In this document: positions 1 through 8,682 of the stretch, one piece after another | Position numbering within the stretch: the first letter of the stretch is position 1 | Layout of the letters: each line of letters opens with the position of its first letter | Assembly: GCF_032477075.1 (NCBI RefSeq) | Contig: NZ_JAWDXO010000007.1 | Location: 1-64,000, forward strand | From: Fusobacterium sp. | GTDB taxonomy: Bacteria > Fusobacteriota > Fusobacteriia > Fusobacteriales > Fusobacteriaceae | DNA: 64,000 nt | Direction: 5' to 3' | Notes under the pieces: generated by a model | Told to the model about the DNA's origin: nothing | Seen by the model: only the letters and a program-made list of their open reading frames with translations | Databases searched by the model: none | Made by a program: the position numbers and the translations under genes

Positions 1-40
1 TTCAGAAAAAATGTTACAATTTAATAACTAAAAAATAAAA

Positions 41-97
41 AGTATGCCTTAAAATAATAAAGAAAGGGAAGAATTCCTTTTAAGGCATACTATTTTT
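41..97 (+). terminator. Intrinsic terminator of an upstream gene
   Basis: A perfect 14-bp stem (41-54 with 78-91) encloses a loop that can form its own small GGAA/TTCC hairpin, and it is followed by TATTTTT. It probably ends a gene lying left of the window. It abuts the ATG at 98, which casts doubt on that codon as the brnQ start. Confidence 0.8.
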
Positions 98-1405
98 ATG
101 AATAAGATAATTTTAAAGATTGGAGTGATTCATATTTATAAGAAAAAAGATATTATATTGACAGGATTTGCTTTATTTGCAATGTTATTTGGAGCAGGAA
201 ATCTAATATTTCCTCCTATGGTAGGATATGTAGTAGGAGATAAATGGATGTCAGCTATGGCAGGATTTTTTATAACTGGAATAGGATTTCCTCTTCTTGC
301 TATATTGTCATCAGTGCTAGCTGGAAAAGAATTAGATGATTTTGCTGATAAAGTATCACCTCTATTTAGTAAAATATTTAATATTATTTTAATTTTAGCT
401 ATTGGGCCTTTTCTTGCTATACCTAGAACAGGGGCTACAGCTTTTGAATTAATGCTTCTTCCTCATATAAGCAATGAAAATCTATATAAGTATGGATTTT
501 TAGCTTGTTATTTTATAATTGTATTTTTATTTTCTATAAAAGCTAATGCAGTAATAGAAAGAATTGGAAAAATTCTTACTCCAATATTATTAATAATATT
601 GGCAGTTATAATTATAAAAGGAATATTTTTTCCAATAGGAGAACTATCAGTTAAAAATGTTAATAATACATTTAGATATGGATTTTATAATGGATATCAA
701 ACAATGGATACTCTTGCAGCTATAATATTTTCAAGTATAATTTTGAAAGCTATTAGAAATGGCAGAAATCTTACTGAAAAACAGGAGATGAAATTTTTAA
801 GTAATTCAAGTATGATAGCCGTTTGTGGACTCTCAGTTGTATATGGAGGACTTTTGTATATAGGGGCTACCTCCTATGGAGTATTACATAGTAGAGGAAC
901 AACTCAGCTTCTTACAGATATAGTAAATAAATTATTAGGAAAGGGAGGGAATTTAGCTTTAGGAATATGTGTAGCAGGGGCTTGTTTGACAACAGCAATA
1001 GGGCTTACAGCTACAGTGGGAGATTACTTTAGTAACTCTTTAAAGATTTCATATGGGAAGATAGTTACTGCGACAGTCTTATTGAGCTATATTTTTGCTG
1101 GATTTGGAGTGGATACAATAGTGAAAATATCATCTCCGATACTTACATTTCTTTATCCAATAGCAATAGTTTTGATATTACTTAATTGCTTCAAAAAATA
1201 TATTTCATCAAATGAAATTTATCTTGGTGCTGTAATAGGAGCAGGAATAGTAGGTTTTTTTGAAATGACTCAAACTCTTGGATTAAATCTTCAATTCTTG
1301 AATAAAGTATATGTAAAGTTACCATTACAAACTTTTGGACTTGCATGGATAATGCCAAGTTTAATATTTGCTGCTGTTTTTAGTATTATCTTTAAAAAGA
1401 AGTAA
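98..1405 (+). CDS. brnQ: Branched-chain amino acid transporter, BrnQ/LIVCS family
   Basis: Integral membrane Na+- or H+-coupled symporter expected to import leucine, isoleucine and valine. The N-terminal segment with FALFAMLFGAGNLIFPP is the BrnQ signature, and about 12 hydrophobic segments span the 435 residues, the normal family length. The start is uncertain. The ATG at 98 directly follows a terminator hairpin and has no well-placed ribosome-binding site. A GGAG at 122-125 sits 8 nt before an in-frame ATT at 134, which would give a protein starting M-Y-K-K-K-D as typical BrnQ proteins do. Monocistronic; the next gene begins over 100 bases later. Family assignment is firm. Confidence 0.9.
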   Translation: MNKIILKIGVIHIYKKKDIILTGFALFAMLFGAGNLIFPPMVGYVVGDKWMSAMAGFFITGIGFPLLAILSSVLAGKELDDFADKVSPLFSKIFNIILILAIGPFLAIPRTGATAFELMLLPHISNENLYKYGFLACYFIIVFLFSIKANAVIERIGKILTPILLIILAVIIIKGIFFPIGELSVKNVNNTFRYGFYNGYQTMDTLAAIIFSSIILKAIRNGRNLTEKQEMKFLSNSSMIAVCGLSVVYGGLLYIGATSYGVLHSRGTTQLLTDIVNKLLGKGGNLALGICVAGACLTTAIGLTATVGDYFSNSLKISYGKIVTATVLLSYIFAGFGVDTIVKISSPILTFLYPIAIVLILLNCFKKYISSNEIYLGAVIGAGIVGFFEMTQTLGLNLQFLNKVYVKLPLQTFGLAWIMPSLIFAAVFSIIFKKK

Positions 1406-1524
1406 TAAAGTTCATTTTTCGTACTGTTTTCAAGTAATTTTGTTTATAAAGGAAATTAAGTTGTATGTTTTCTAAATGTATTATAAGATATGGTATAAAC
1501 CTTTTAAGTAAAAGGAGTGGAAGT

Positions 1525-2919
1525 ATGGATTATAAAATTTTAGTATGTGGGATTTTGTTATTGATAAGCCTTCTTTCAATAAGAGTAACAAAAAAAGTAC
1601 AGATTCCCTTACTTATAATGTTCCTTTTTATAGGAATGGCAGCAGGATCAGAAGGAATTGGAAAAATAGAGTTTGATGATGCAAGGCTGACTCAGAATAT
1701 AGGGAATTTTGCATTATTATTTATACTTTTTGCAGGAGCTTTAGAAACAAAAAAATCAGATGCCATGATGGCACTTTACCCCAGTGGAATATTAGCAACA
1801 GCAGGAGTTTTTCTTACAGCAGTATTGGCAGCTTTTGCAGCATATATGATAACAGATTTTACTCTAAAAGAGGCTTTTCTTTTTGGAGCAATAGTATCAT
1901 CAACAGATGCAGCAGCTGTTATATCTATGCTAGGAGGTTCTAATCTGAAAAAAAGGATAAGGACAGTTATAGAGATAGAATCAGGAAGTAATGACCCCAT
2001 GGCATATGCTCTTATCCTTTTTGTTTTATCAATGTTTCAGGCTGGAGATTCAAATATTTTTATGAGTATTTTATTTCTTATTCAGCAGATAATAGTTGGA
2101 GCACTTATGGGAGTGTTATTTGGAAAAATAACTCTTCCTATGGGAAGAATACTTCGTATTGAAAGAGAAGAATTTCTTACTATACACATGATTGCTGTAC
2201 TGTTTATATGTTTTTCAGCAACTAATCTTATTGGAGGAAATGGATTTCTTGCAATATATCTTATGGGAATAATAGTAGGAAATGAGAGATTTGATTTTAG
2301 AATGAATACTATCAGAAATATGAGAGTAGCTTCATGGCTGATGCAGATAACAATGTTTATTATTCTAGGACTTCTTGTATTTCCCAGCCAGTTAAAAATG
2401 GTTATGATAACAGGAAGTGTTCTTGCAATAATGATAACAATTGTAGCAAGAACAATAGTTGTATTTTCTTTGATGGCACCATTTAAATATAGTAAAAAAG
2501 AAAAATTCTTTATGTCATGGGCTGGACTAAAAGGTGCTGTACCAATTATATTTTCTACAACAGCTATTACAGCTGGAATAGATAATTCACAAGGAATATT
2601 CAATATGGTATTTTACTTAGTTGTATTCTCAGTATTAATACAGGGAATGACATTGAAACCTCTTGCAAAATATTTAGGACTTGTAGAAGAAACTGTAGAT
2701 GACAAAGCCAATGAGATAGATTTGGAGGAATTGGAAGAACTTTCTATTAAAAAACTTTATCTTGATAAATATTCAGAATATGTGAATAAAAAAATAAAAG
2801 ATCTTCAGCTGCCCAAAAATATGCATATTATTTCTATAAGACGTGGTGATGAAGATATAATTCCAAAAGGAGATGTAATATTAAAAGCTGGAGATAAGAT
2901 ATTATTTTCAACTAAATAA
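1525..2919 (+). CDS. K+/H+ antiporter, CPA1 NhaP2/CvrA-like with RCK-C domain
   Basis: Predicted inner-membrane cation/proton antiporter that exports K+ (or Na+) against H+. Residues about 1-385 form a multi-pass Na_H_exchanger domain with the typical ESGSNDPMAY ion-site segment. The last ~60 residues look like a TrkA-C/RCK-C regulatory domain (RRGDEDIIPKGDVILKAGD), as in NhaP2. The start at 1525 is chosen because AAAGGAGTGG lies just upstream; a longer reading frame begins at 1465 but has no good ribosome-binding site. The protein is 464 aa and lacks the extra C-terminal domain of longer proteobacterial NhaP2. It stands alone and ends at a strong terminator. Confidence 0.88.
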   Translation: MDYKILVCGILLLISLLSIRVTKKVQIPLLIMFLFIGMAAGSEGIGKIEFDDARLTQNIGNFALLFILFAGALETKKSDAMMALYPSGILATAGVFLTAVLAAFAAYMITDFTLKEAFLFGAIVSSTDAAAVISMLGGSNLKKRIRTVIEIESGSNDPMAYALILFVLSMFQAGDSNIFMSILFLIQQIIVGALMGVLFGKITLPMGRILRIEREEFLTIHMIAVLFICFSATNLIGGNGFLAIYLMGIIVGNERFDFRMNTIRNMRVASWLMQITMFIILGLLVFPSQLKMVMITGSVLAIMITIVARTIVVFSLMAPFKYSKKEKFFMSWAGLKGAVPIIFSTTAITAGIDNSQGIFNMVFYLVVFSVLIQGMTLKPLAKYLGLVEETVDDKANEIDLEELEELSIKKLYLDKYSEYVNKKIKDLQLPKNMHIISIRRGDEDIIPKGDVILKAGDKILFSTK

Positions 2920-2924
2920 TAAAT

Positions 2925-2970
2925 AAAAAACTGACTGACAATTAAATTTATATGTTAAGTCAGTTTTTTT
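2925..2970 (+). terminator. Intrinsic terminator after the K+/H+ antiporter gene
   Basis: A stem AAAAAACTGACT / AGTCAGTTTTTT with a 21-nt loop is followed by a run of T. Confidence 0.85.
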
Positions 2971-3061
2971 ATATAAAATTATAAAAAAAGAAGAAATTTT
3001 AAAGTATTTTAGAATAATTATATAAGTAAGTATTTTATAAAAAGCAAAAGGAGGGGTAAAA

Positions 3062-3580
3062 ATGGAATTTAAAAATAAATATATTTATACCCAGCAGATG
3101 TTTAGAGAATTCATAAAATATTATAAATATAGATATCTTCATATAGGCATAATATTTCTTATTATAAGTACTATATTTTGTTTATTTATAGCTAATAAAT
3201 TTGGTTTAGTAAATATAAAATTTGTTTTTTCTATGATTGGAATGGTTGTTCTTCTTTTATTGGTAAATTTTCTTTATACTTTAGAAAGTGAGATTTTATA
3301 TAAGAATTCATTAGAGGAAGAAGGTATTTTGGAAACAGAAGTGGAATTTACTAATAAAATAGTTGTAAAAATAGGTAAGAATAAAAAATATTTTGATTAT
3401 GAAGATATAACTTCAATTTATAATTTAAAGGGTATATGTATCTTAACTATTGGAAAAACTAATGGTATCATTTTGAAAAAGAATGGATTTTATTTGGGTG
3501 ATTATGCAGATTTTTTACATTTTATAAAATCAAAATGTAATAAAGTAAAAAAATTAGGATTAATCTTACAAGAATATTAA
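3062..3580 (+). CDS. YcxB-like small membrane protein
   Basis: A 172-residue protein with two adjacent hydrophobic segments (about residues 27-45 and 54-73) and a soluble C-terminal half. That half alternates short strands around F-D-Y-E-D-I-T-S-I and GFYLGDYADF, resembling the C-terminal YcxB-like domain of many small membrane proteins of unknown role. A GGAGGGG ribosome-binding site precedes the ATG at 3062. Monocistronic, ending at a bidirectional terminator shared with the convergent gene at 3611. No function can be assigned; the family match is by pattern only. Confidence 0.6.
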   Translation: MEFKNKYIYTQQMFREFIKYYKYRYLHIGIIFLIISTIFCLFIANKFGLVNIKFVFSMIGMVVLLLLVNFLYTLESEILYKNSLEEEGILETEVEFTNKIVVKIGKNKKYFDYEDITSIYNLKGICILTIGKTNGIILKKNGFYLGDYADFLHFIKSKCNKVKKLGLILQEY

Positions 3581-3606
3581 AAGAAGCGGTTTTAACCGCT
3601 TCTTTT
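3579..3606. terminator. Bidirectional intrinsic terminator
   Basis: A near-uninterrupted stem AAAAGAAGCGGTT / AACCGCTTCTTTT lies between convergent genes and provides U-tracts in both directions. Confidence 0.85.
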
Positions 3607-3610
3607 AAAT

Positions 3611-4198
3611 TTAAACTTTTAATAATTCATTTCTACGTTTAAAAGCTTTGTCAACTGCAGAATAAGGAAGTTTAAATTTTCCATCATGTGGTTTTAAACA
3701 TTGTATATCAAGAACCCATGTATTATTTTTTAATAACTCTACTTCAAAATCCTCCAGATTATCAAAACTAGTATGTGAAGAAGTATCACTACCAATATTT
3801 TTTTCACTGCTGGTTATGGTTTCAATAATGCTTCCTTTTTCATTGTAAAAATGATAACCATATCCATATACCTTTCCCCAACTGTTCATTATTATAAAAG
3901 AAGCAATTAGAGGGATTTCAGAAAAATAATAAATTTTTTCTTTATCTTTTTTTAAAATAATAACGGCATTTTCATATATTTGCAGTATAGAGTTATTTTT
4001 TCCATTGTAAGATTTTTTTAAAAATCCTTTTTCTATCTTTTTTTCATTAGAAGAATTAAATAATATTTCTATTAAACTATCTTTTGGATAAGTCTTATTT
4101 TCAAAGATTTTAGACATAAATTTTGAAATTAAGAAAATAATTATTAATGTTATAATACCCAAAATTACCACTAAAAAATATGCTTTCTCCCTATTCAT
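3611..4198 (-). CDS. Hypothetical membrane-anchored protein
   Basis: A 195-residue protein not recognised as any family. One strong N-terminal transmembrane segment (about residues 8-27) is followed by a soluble domain with a central hydrophobic stretch (SEIPLIASFIIMNSWG). The pattern suggests a single-pass anchor with a cytoplasmic or periplasmic domain. AAGGGGGAAAG precedes the ATG, so the start is well supported. It converges on the YcxB-like gene and shares its terminator. Base composition is like its neighbours. Confidence 0.6.
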   Translation of the reverse strand: MNREKAYFLVVILGIITLIIIFLISKFMSKIFENKTYPKDSLIEILFNSSNEKKIEKGFLKKSYNGKNNSILQIYENAVIILKKDKEKIYYFSEIPLIASFIIMNSWGKVYGYGYHFYNEKGSIIETITSSEKNIGSDTSSHTSFDNLEDFEVELLKNNTWVLDIQCLKPHDGKFKLPYSAVDKAFKRRNELLKV

Positions 4199-4321
4199 CT
4201 TTCCCCCTTGAAACTTACAATTTATTGATGTATATAATAAAATATATCATATACTTAATTTGATTACAAGAAATCTTTCTTTCCATTTTGTCATAGAATA
4301 GTTGCATTATGTTGAAGAAAA

Positions 4322-4358
4322 ATAAAAAAGGCATAATCTATATTTGGATTATACCTTT
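4322..4358 (-). terminator. Intrinsic terminator after the DUF1846 gene
   Basis: Read on the minus strand, AAAGGTATAATC pairs with GATTATGCCTTT through one U-G wobble and is followed by T6. The wobble is a C-A mismatch on the plus strand, so it serves the minus-strand gene. Confidence 0.8.
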
Positions 4359-4366
4359 AAATTTAT

Positions 4367-5878
4367 TTAAATATTATAATAAAGGTTTTCTGTTGGGAAT
4401 ACTTGATCACAAGTAAGGTCAACACCTAGTTTTCTTAAAGTCTGTTCATCATTTCTACTAAGAATATTAGTGCTGTGAGCCTGAGTTCCTTTTAACATAT
4501 GTATTTTATCCATGGCTACTTGAGCCATTGGATTAGTTGCTGCTGAAATACTTAAAGCTATTAGTATTTCTTCACAATCAAGAGCTATATTTTTGCTTTT
4601 AAATGTTTTAGATTTTAAATTGATAATAGGTTCAAGTATAACTGGAGATATAAGAAGTATTTCATCATTTATATTTGCAAAATGCTTAATGGCATTAAGA
4701 ACAGCTGCAGAAGCAGCATCCATTAAAGCTGATTTTTTTCCAGTAACAATAGTTCCATCAGATAGTTCTAAAGCAATAGCAGAGCAAATACCATTTTTAT
4801 CATTATGTTCAGTTTTTAACTTAGCTAATCTTTCTCTAGCCACTGATACTACTTTTCTATCTTCTTCTTTTAAGTTTAAAGATTCCATTATCATTTGTGT
4901 TCTCTGGAAAGTTTCTTTATCTACATAACCTTTCTTATATTCACAACCAGTTTTAAAATATCTTCTTATTATTTCTTGCTTAGAGGCTTCTTTTACAACA
5001 TTATCATCTATTATTCCATAACCTACCCTGTTTACTCCCATATCAGTAGGAGATTTGTACATAGATTCCTTTCCTGTTATTTTTTCTATTATTCTTTTTA
5101 ATAAAGGAAAAGCTTCAATATCACGATTATAGTTTATAGCAGTTTCTCCATAAGCCTCTAGATGGAAAGGATCAATCATATTTACATCTTTAAGATCTAC
5201 AGTAGCTGCTTCATATGCAATATTCAATGGGTGCTTAAGAGGGACATTCCATACAGGAAAAGTTTCAAATTTTGAATATCCTGCAAAAGTTCCTCTTTTG
5301 TATTCATGATATAGTTGGCTTAAACAAGTGGCAAGTTTTCCACTTCCAGGACCAGGGGCAGTTATAACAACTATTGGTTTAGTTGTCTCTATATAAGGAT
5401 TTTTTCCATAACCTTCATCACTGACAATTGTATCTATATCTGTAGGATAACCTTTAGTTGATCTATGCTTGTATACTTTGATGCCTCGACGCTCTAGTTT
5501 ATTTATAAATAGAGTTGTAGCAGGCTGATCATCATATCTTGTTATAACGACACTATTTACTGCTAACTGATATTCTCTAAGATCATCTATCAATCTGAAT
5601 ACATCCATATCATAAGTGATTCCAAAGTCTCCTCTGATCTTATTTCTTTCTATATCTCCAGAATATACACAGATAACAATTTCTACTTTTTCTTTTAATT
5701 TGTGTAGCAGCTTTATTTTAGCATTTTCATCGAAACCAGGAAGAACTCTTTTGGCATGAAGGTCAAATAAGAGTTTTCCACCAAATTCAAGGTATAATTT
5801 ATCGAAATTATTTACTCTTTCAAGAATGTATTTTGATTGTTCTTCAAGATATTTATTATGATCAAATCCTATCTTCAT
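4367..5878 (-). CDS. DUF1846 family protein
   Basis: A 503-residue protein that matches the DUF1846 family over its whole length. Recognisable blocks are the N-terminal MKIGFDHNKYLEEQSKYI, the ITAPGPGSGKLATCLSQLYH nucleotide-binding-like segment (about residues 173-192) and the C-terminal NPMAQVAMDKIHMLKGTQAH block. The family is common in Firmicutes and Fusobacteria, and its biochemical role is not established. The GPGSGK segment looks like a P-loop variant, which hints at nucleotide binding, but this is inference. It has a good ribosome-binding site (GGAGAG) and its own terminator. It has no obvious functional partner nearby. Confidence 0.88.
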   Translation of the reverse strand: MKIGFDHNKYLEEQSKYILERVNNFDKLYLEFGGKLLFDLHAKRVLPGFDENAKIKLLHKLKEKVEIVICVYSGDIERNKIRGDFGITYDMDVFRLIDDLREYQLAVNSVVITRYDDQPATTLFINKLERRGIKVYKHRSTKGYPTDIDTIVSDEGYGKNPYIETTKPIVVITAPGPGSGKLATCLSQLYHEYKRGTFAGYSKFETFPVWNVPLKHPLNIAYEAATVDLKDVNMIDPFHLEAYGETAINYNRDIEAFPLLKRIIEKITGKESMYKSPTDMGVNRVGYGIIDDNVVKEASKQEIIRRYFKTGCEYKKGYVDKETFQRTQMIMESLNLKEEDRKVVSVARERLAKLKTEHNDKNGICSAIALELSDGTIVTGKKSALMDAASAAVLNAIKHFANINDEILLISPVILEPIINLKSKTFKSKNIALDCEEILIALSISAATNPMAQVAMDKIHMLKGTQAHSTNILSRNDEQTLRKLGVDLTCDQVFPTENLYYNI

Positions 5879-5973
5879 TCATCTCTCCTTTAAAATTATA
5901 AAAAATAAAAAATTAATTATTTTAATTTAAACGACTTTATATTTTAACACATTTATTAAAGAATTACTAGAGA

Positions 5974-7011
5974 TTATTTGAGTATAAAATCAATATATTT
6001 ATTTAATGATTCCCTTGTATTACCATCTCTGCCCACTGTTTTGGTACTATGAAGGAGAGAACTGAGAATAGATTCTTCCACAGTTTCTATAATTGCGCGG
6101 AAAATTATATCTATCTTATTTTCATTGATTATTTTTATACTTATAATATCTTTTTCTTCATAATGATTAATTTTGTTTGCAGTAGTAAAAGCAATAACAA
6201 CATCTCCACTTCCATTACCAATATGTGAACCAGTTCTGGCAAGAGAAACAGGAACTCTTTTAGAAATTCTTTTTAATTGTCTTTCATTCATAGGGATATC
6301 AGTAGCAAGAATAATTATAATAGAACCTTTTTCTAATTGTTCTTCATTTTCCAAGGCAATAATCTTATCTCCTAATTTTTTTCCATTTACTATAAGATCC
6401 TTTTTTAATCCAAAATTTGAAAGTACCATAGCTCCAACTGTATATTCTTTTTCATCTAATCTAATTATTCTTGAAGCTGAGCCAATTCCTCCCTTTAGCT
6501 GATAACAGCTCATTCCTGTACCAGCTCCTATATTTCCTTCTTGAAATTTTATATCTGCACTTTCTATAGCTTGAAAAATATGTTCCTCTTTTACATGAAA
6601 TCCTCTTATATCATTTAAATAACCATCATTACATTCACAAACTACTGGATTTATAGTCCCAGCAGTTACTTTAATATCTTTATTATTTTTAAACATATAT
6701 TTAATAAGAGCAGTAGAAGCAGTTCCTACACTTAGGGTGTTTGTGAGAATAATAGGAGTTTCAAGTGTTCCAAGTTCATTGATTTGCATTAAACCACAGC
6801 TTTTTCCAAAACCATTTATTACATAAGAAGAACACATAAATTTATCTTTAAATATATTTCCAGAATGGGGAAGTAAAGCAGTAACTCCAGTTTTTATTTT
6901 TCCATCATTTAAAGTAGTATGACCAACTTTTATTCCCTTAATATCACTTATAAGATTATTTTTTCCAGAAGGAAACTCTCCTATTTTTATATTTAAATTT
7001 TCTATTCCCAT
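5974..7011 (-). CDS. P1 family (S58) peptidase, DmpA/BapA-like aminopeptidase
   Basis: Predicted N-terminal nucleophile hydrolase that self-cleaves into two chains, then removes N-terminal D-, L- or beta-amino acids from short peptides. The conserved KGGIGSASR segment, the GNGSGDVVIAFTT block and the self-processing site Gly229-Ser230 in EKGSIIIILATD are all visible; Ser230 would be the nucleophile. The start at 7011 is chosen because GGAGGTAGCT lies just upstream; the frame could extend 13 codons further but without a good site. The protein is 345 aa, the usual family length. A -10 TATAAT with TTCAAA 17 bp upstream sits in front of the gene. Confidence 0.87.
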   Translation of the reverse strand: MGIENLNIKIGEFPSGKNNLISDIKGIKVGHTTLNDGKIKTGVTALLPHSGNIFKDKFMCSSYVINGFGKSCGLMQINELGTLETPIILTNTLSVGTASTALIKYMFKNNKDIKVTAGTINPVVCECNDGYLNDIRGFHVKEEHIFQAIESADIKFQEGNIGAGTGMSCYQLKGGIGSASRIIRLDEKEYTVGAMVLSNFGLKKDLIVNGKKLGDKIIALENEEQLEKGSIIIILATDIPMNERQLKRISKRVPVSLARTGSHIGNGSGDVVIAFTTANKINHYEEKDIISIKIINENKIDIIFRAIIETVEESILSSLLHSTKTVGRDGNTRESLNKYIDFILK

Positions 7012-7147
7012 AGCTACCTCCATTTTACAATTATTATAATTATAACTCAAATATTAAAGTATTTGAAGTATAAATTAAAATTAGAAATTATTTAAAAAGT
7101 GTAGAAACATTAATACTGTATATTTTATTCAGAGTAAGGCAAATATA

Positions 7148-7169
7148 TCTCATATCTATAGATATGAGA
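7148..7169. repeat. 22-bp perfect palindrome in a divergent promoter region
   Basis: The sequence TCTCATATCTA followed by its exact reverse complement lies between the minus-strand peptidase gene and the plus-strand fluoride-riboswitch unit. It has no T-run to suggest a terminator. It could be an operator for a dimeric regulator, but no regulator gene is adjacent. Confidence 0.5.
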
Positions 7170-7205
7170 ATATTATAGTTATCTATGATTCTTGAATGAT
7201 AATGG

Positions 7206-7234
7206 TTGACAAAAGGAAATAAAAGTGGTATTAT
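7206..7234 (+). promoter_or_regulatory. Sigma-70-type promoter for the fluoride riboswitch transcript
   Basis: TTGACA at 7206-7211, a 17-bp spacer and TATTAT at 7229-7234 place the transcript start about 15 nt before the aptamer. Confidence 0.75.
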
Positions 7235-7250
7235 AAATTGAAAATTAATA

Positions 7251-7314
7251 CTTTGGGAATGAGGTTCTCCCTTTGTGATAACACAAAAACCGCTTATAAG
7301 CTGATGACTTCTGC
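7251..7314 (+). ncRNA. Fluoride (crcB motif) riboswitch aptamer
   Basis: The segment matches the crcB motif (Rfam RF01734) in order. GGGA/TCCC helix P1 encloses ATGAGGTTC. An optional hairpin TTTGTG-ATAA-CACAAA follows, then AACCGCTT-ATA-AGC, and finally the hallmark CTGATGACTTCTGC. The loop GAGGTT can pair with GACTTC to make the pseudoknot (four standard pairs and two wobbles). Binding of fluoride to this RNA class is established; here it is read from sequence alone. Confidence 0.92.
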
Positions 7315-7345
7315 ATTTTTGTAATGCAGATCATCAGTTTTTTTT
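7301..7345 (+). terminator. Riboswitch expression platform terminator
   Basis: CTGATGA...CTGCATT pairs with AATGCAG...TCATCAG and is followed by T8. The 5' strand is the conserved 3' part of the fluoride aptamer, so ligand binding and termination exclude each other. This is the arrangement of an ON switch: fluoride should allow read-through into the antiporter gene. Confidence 0.9.
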
Positions 7346-7365
7346 ATTAGTTAAAGGAGGAAAAA

Positions 7366-8544
7366 ATGTTAACAAGTTTGGCACTTATATTTTTAGTAGG
7401 ATTGATATTAGGAGCACTGTTTACAAAATTAAAACTTCCAGCTCTTTTGGGAATGATAATAACAGGAATAATATTAGGTCCATTTGCTTTGAATCTTTTA
7501 GACGATTCTATACTTTCAATATCTCCAAGTCTTAGGCAGCTAGCCTTAGTTATAATTCTTACAAGAGCAGGATTGGCAATGGATATAGAAGATTTAAAAA
7601 AAGCAGGAAGATCAGCTTTTCTTATGTGCTTTTTACCAGCATTGTTTGAAATAATAGGAACTGTACTTATAGCTCCAAAACTTTTAGGAATAACAGTACT
7701 GGAAGCAGCCATAATAGGAAGTGTAATAGCTGCAGTGTCTCCAGCAGTTGTAGTTCCAAGAATGTTGAAATTAATAGAGGAAAAAAGAGGAACAGGAAAA
7801 AGTATTCCCCAGTTGATAATGGCAGGAGCTTCAGTAGATGATGTGTTTGTTATTGTACTTTTTACTTCTTTTTTAGGGTTTGAAAAAGGAGGAGGGTTAT
7901 CAGTTATAAAGTTGGTATATGTACCTATTTCAATAGCAGTTGGGATAATAACAGGAATAGTAATTGGATATATACTAGTAAAGTTCTTTAAAAAGTTTCA
8001 TATGACAGATTCTGTAAAAGTAGTTATTTTATTAAGTATATCATTTTTATTATTAGAACTTGAAAAAAAAATGGGAGAAAAGATTCCATTCTCTTCTCTT
8101 ATAGCAGTGATGAGTATTGGAATAGGAATTTTAAAAAATTATGATATTCTTGCAAAAAGACTTTCAGCAAAGTTTTCAAAATTATGGGTAGCTGCTGAAA
8201 TTCTTCTTTTTGTATTGGTAGGAGCAACAGTAGATATAAAATATGCTATTGCAGCAGGATTTTTAGCAATAATATTGATATTAGGAGCGTTAGTATTTAG
8301 AATGGCAGGAGTTTATTTTTGTTTGTTAGGGAGCAGGCTTAATACAAAAGAAAGAGCCTTTACAATGATGGCTTATACTCCTAAAGCAACTGTACAGGCA
8401 GCTATTGGAGGCATACCTCTAGCTATGGGACTTGCATGTGGAGAATTGACATTGACAGTGGCAGTTCTTTCTATATTAGTAACTGCACCATTAGGAGCTT
8501 TTGCAATTGATTATAGTTATAAAAAACTTCTGAAACAAGGATAA
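7366..8544 (+). CDS. Cation:proton antiporter family protein, probable fluoride-resistance transporter
   Basis: A 392-residue integral membrane protein of the monovalent cation:proton antiporter superfamily with about 12 hydrophobic segments. The LPALLGMIITGIILGP segment near the N terminus and MAGASVDDVFVIVLF (about residues 154-168), with its paired aspartates, mark the ion-binding core. It lacks any cytosolic RCK/TrkA domain. GGAGG at 7356-7360 fixes the start. The fluoride riboswitch directly upstream implies expression when fluoride is high. Antiporters of this type are known members of the fluoride regulon beside CrcB/Fluc and CLC-F. Whether it moves fluoride itself or restores ion/pH balance is not shown by the sequence. 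Confidence 0.88.
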   Translation: MLTSLALIFLVGLILGALFTKLKLPALLGMIITGIILGPFALNLLDDSILSISPSLRQLALVIILTRAGLAMDIEDLKKAGRSAFLMCFLPALFEIIGTVLIAPKLLGITVLEAAIIGSVIAAVSPAVVVPRMLKLIEEKRGTGKSIPQLIMAGASVDDVFVIVLFTSFLGFEKGGGLSVIKLVYVPISIAVGIITGIVIGYILVKFFKKFHMTDSVKVVILLSISFLLLELEKKMGEKIPFSSLIAVMSIGIGILKNYDILAKRLSAKFSKLWVAAEILLFVLVGATVDIKYAIAAGFLAIILILGALVFRMAGVYFCLLGSRLNTKERAFTMMAYTPKATVQAAIGGIPLAMGLACGELTLTVAVLSILVTAPLGAFAIDYSYKKLLKQG

Positions 8545-8545
8545 T

Positions 8546-8587
8546 AAAAAAGAGAGTTGTTCTAATACGAACAGCTCTCTTTTTTAT
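8546..8587. terminator. Bidirectional intrinsic terminator
   Basis: The stem AAAAGAGAGTTGTTC / GAACAGCTCTCTTTT has one G-U wobble, a short loop and T-runs on both strands. Confidence 0.85.
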
Positions 8588-8682
8588 CTATATATAAAAC
8601 ATCTTGGGGAAAGATTTATTTATGTTTAAAATATACCATTGTTTTATGGCAGTTCTGTTACAGATAAAAGAAATAATAATTT

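Noticed and set aside
98..133. T-box or attenuator leader for brnQ
   Set aside because: The hairpin before brnQ has no T-box specifier or conserved T-box bulge and is simply a terminator for an upstream gene.
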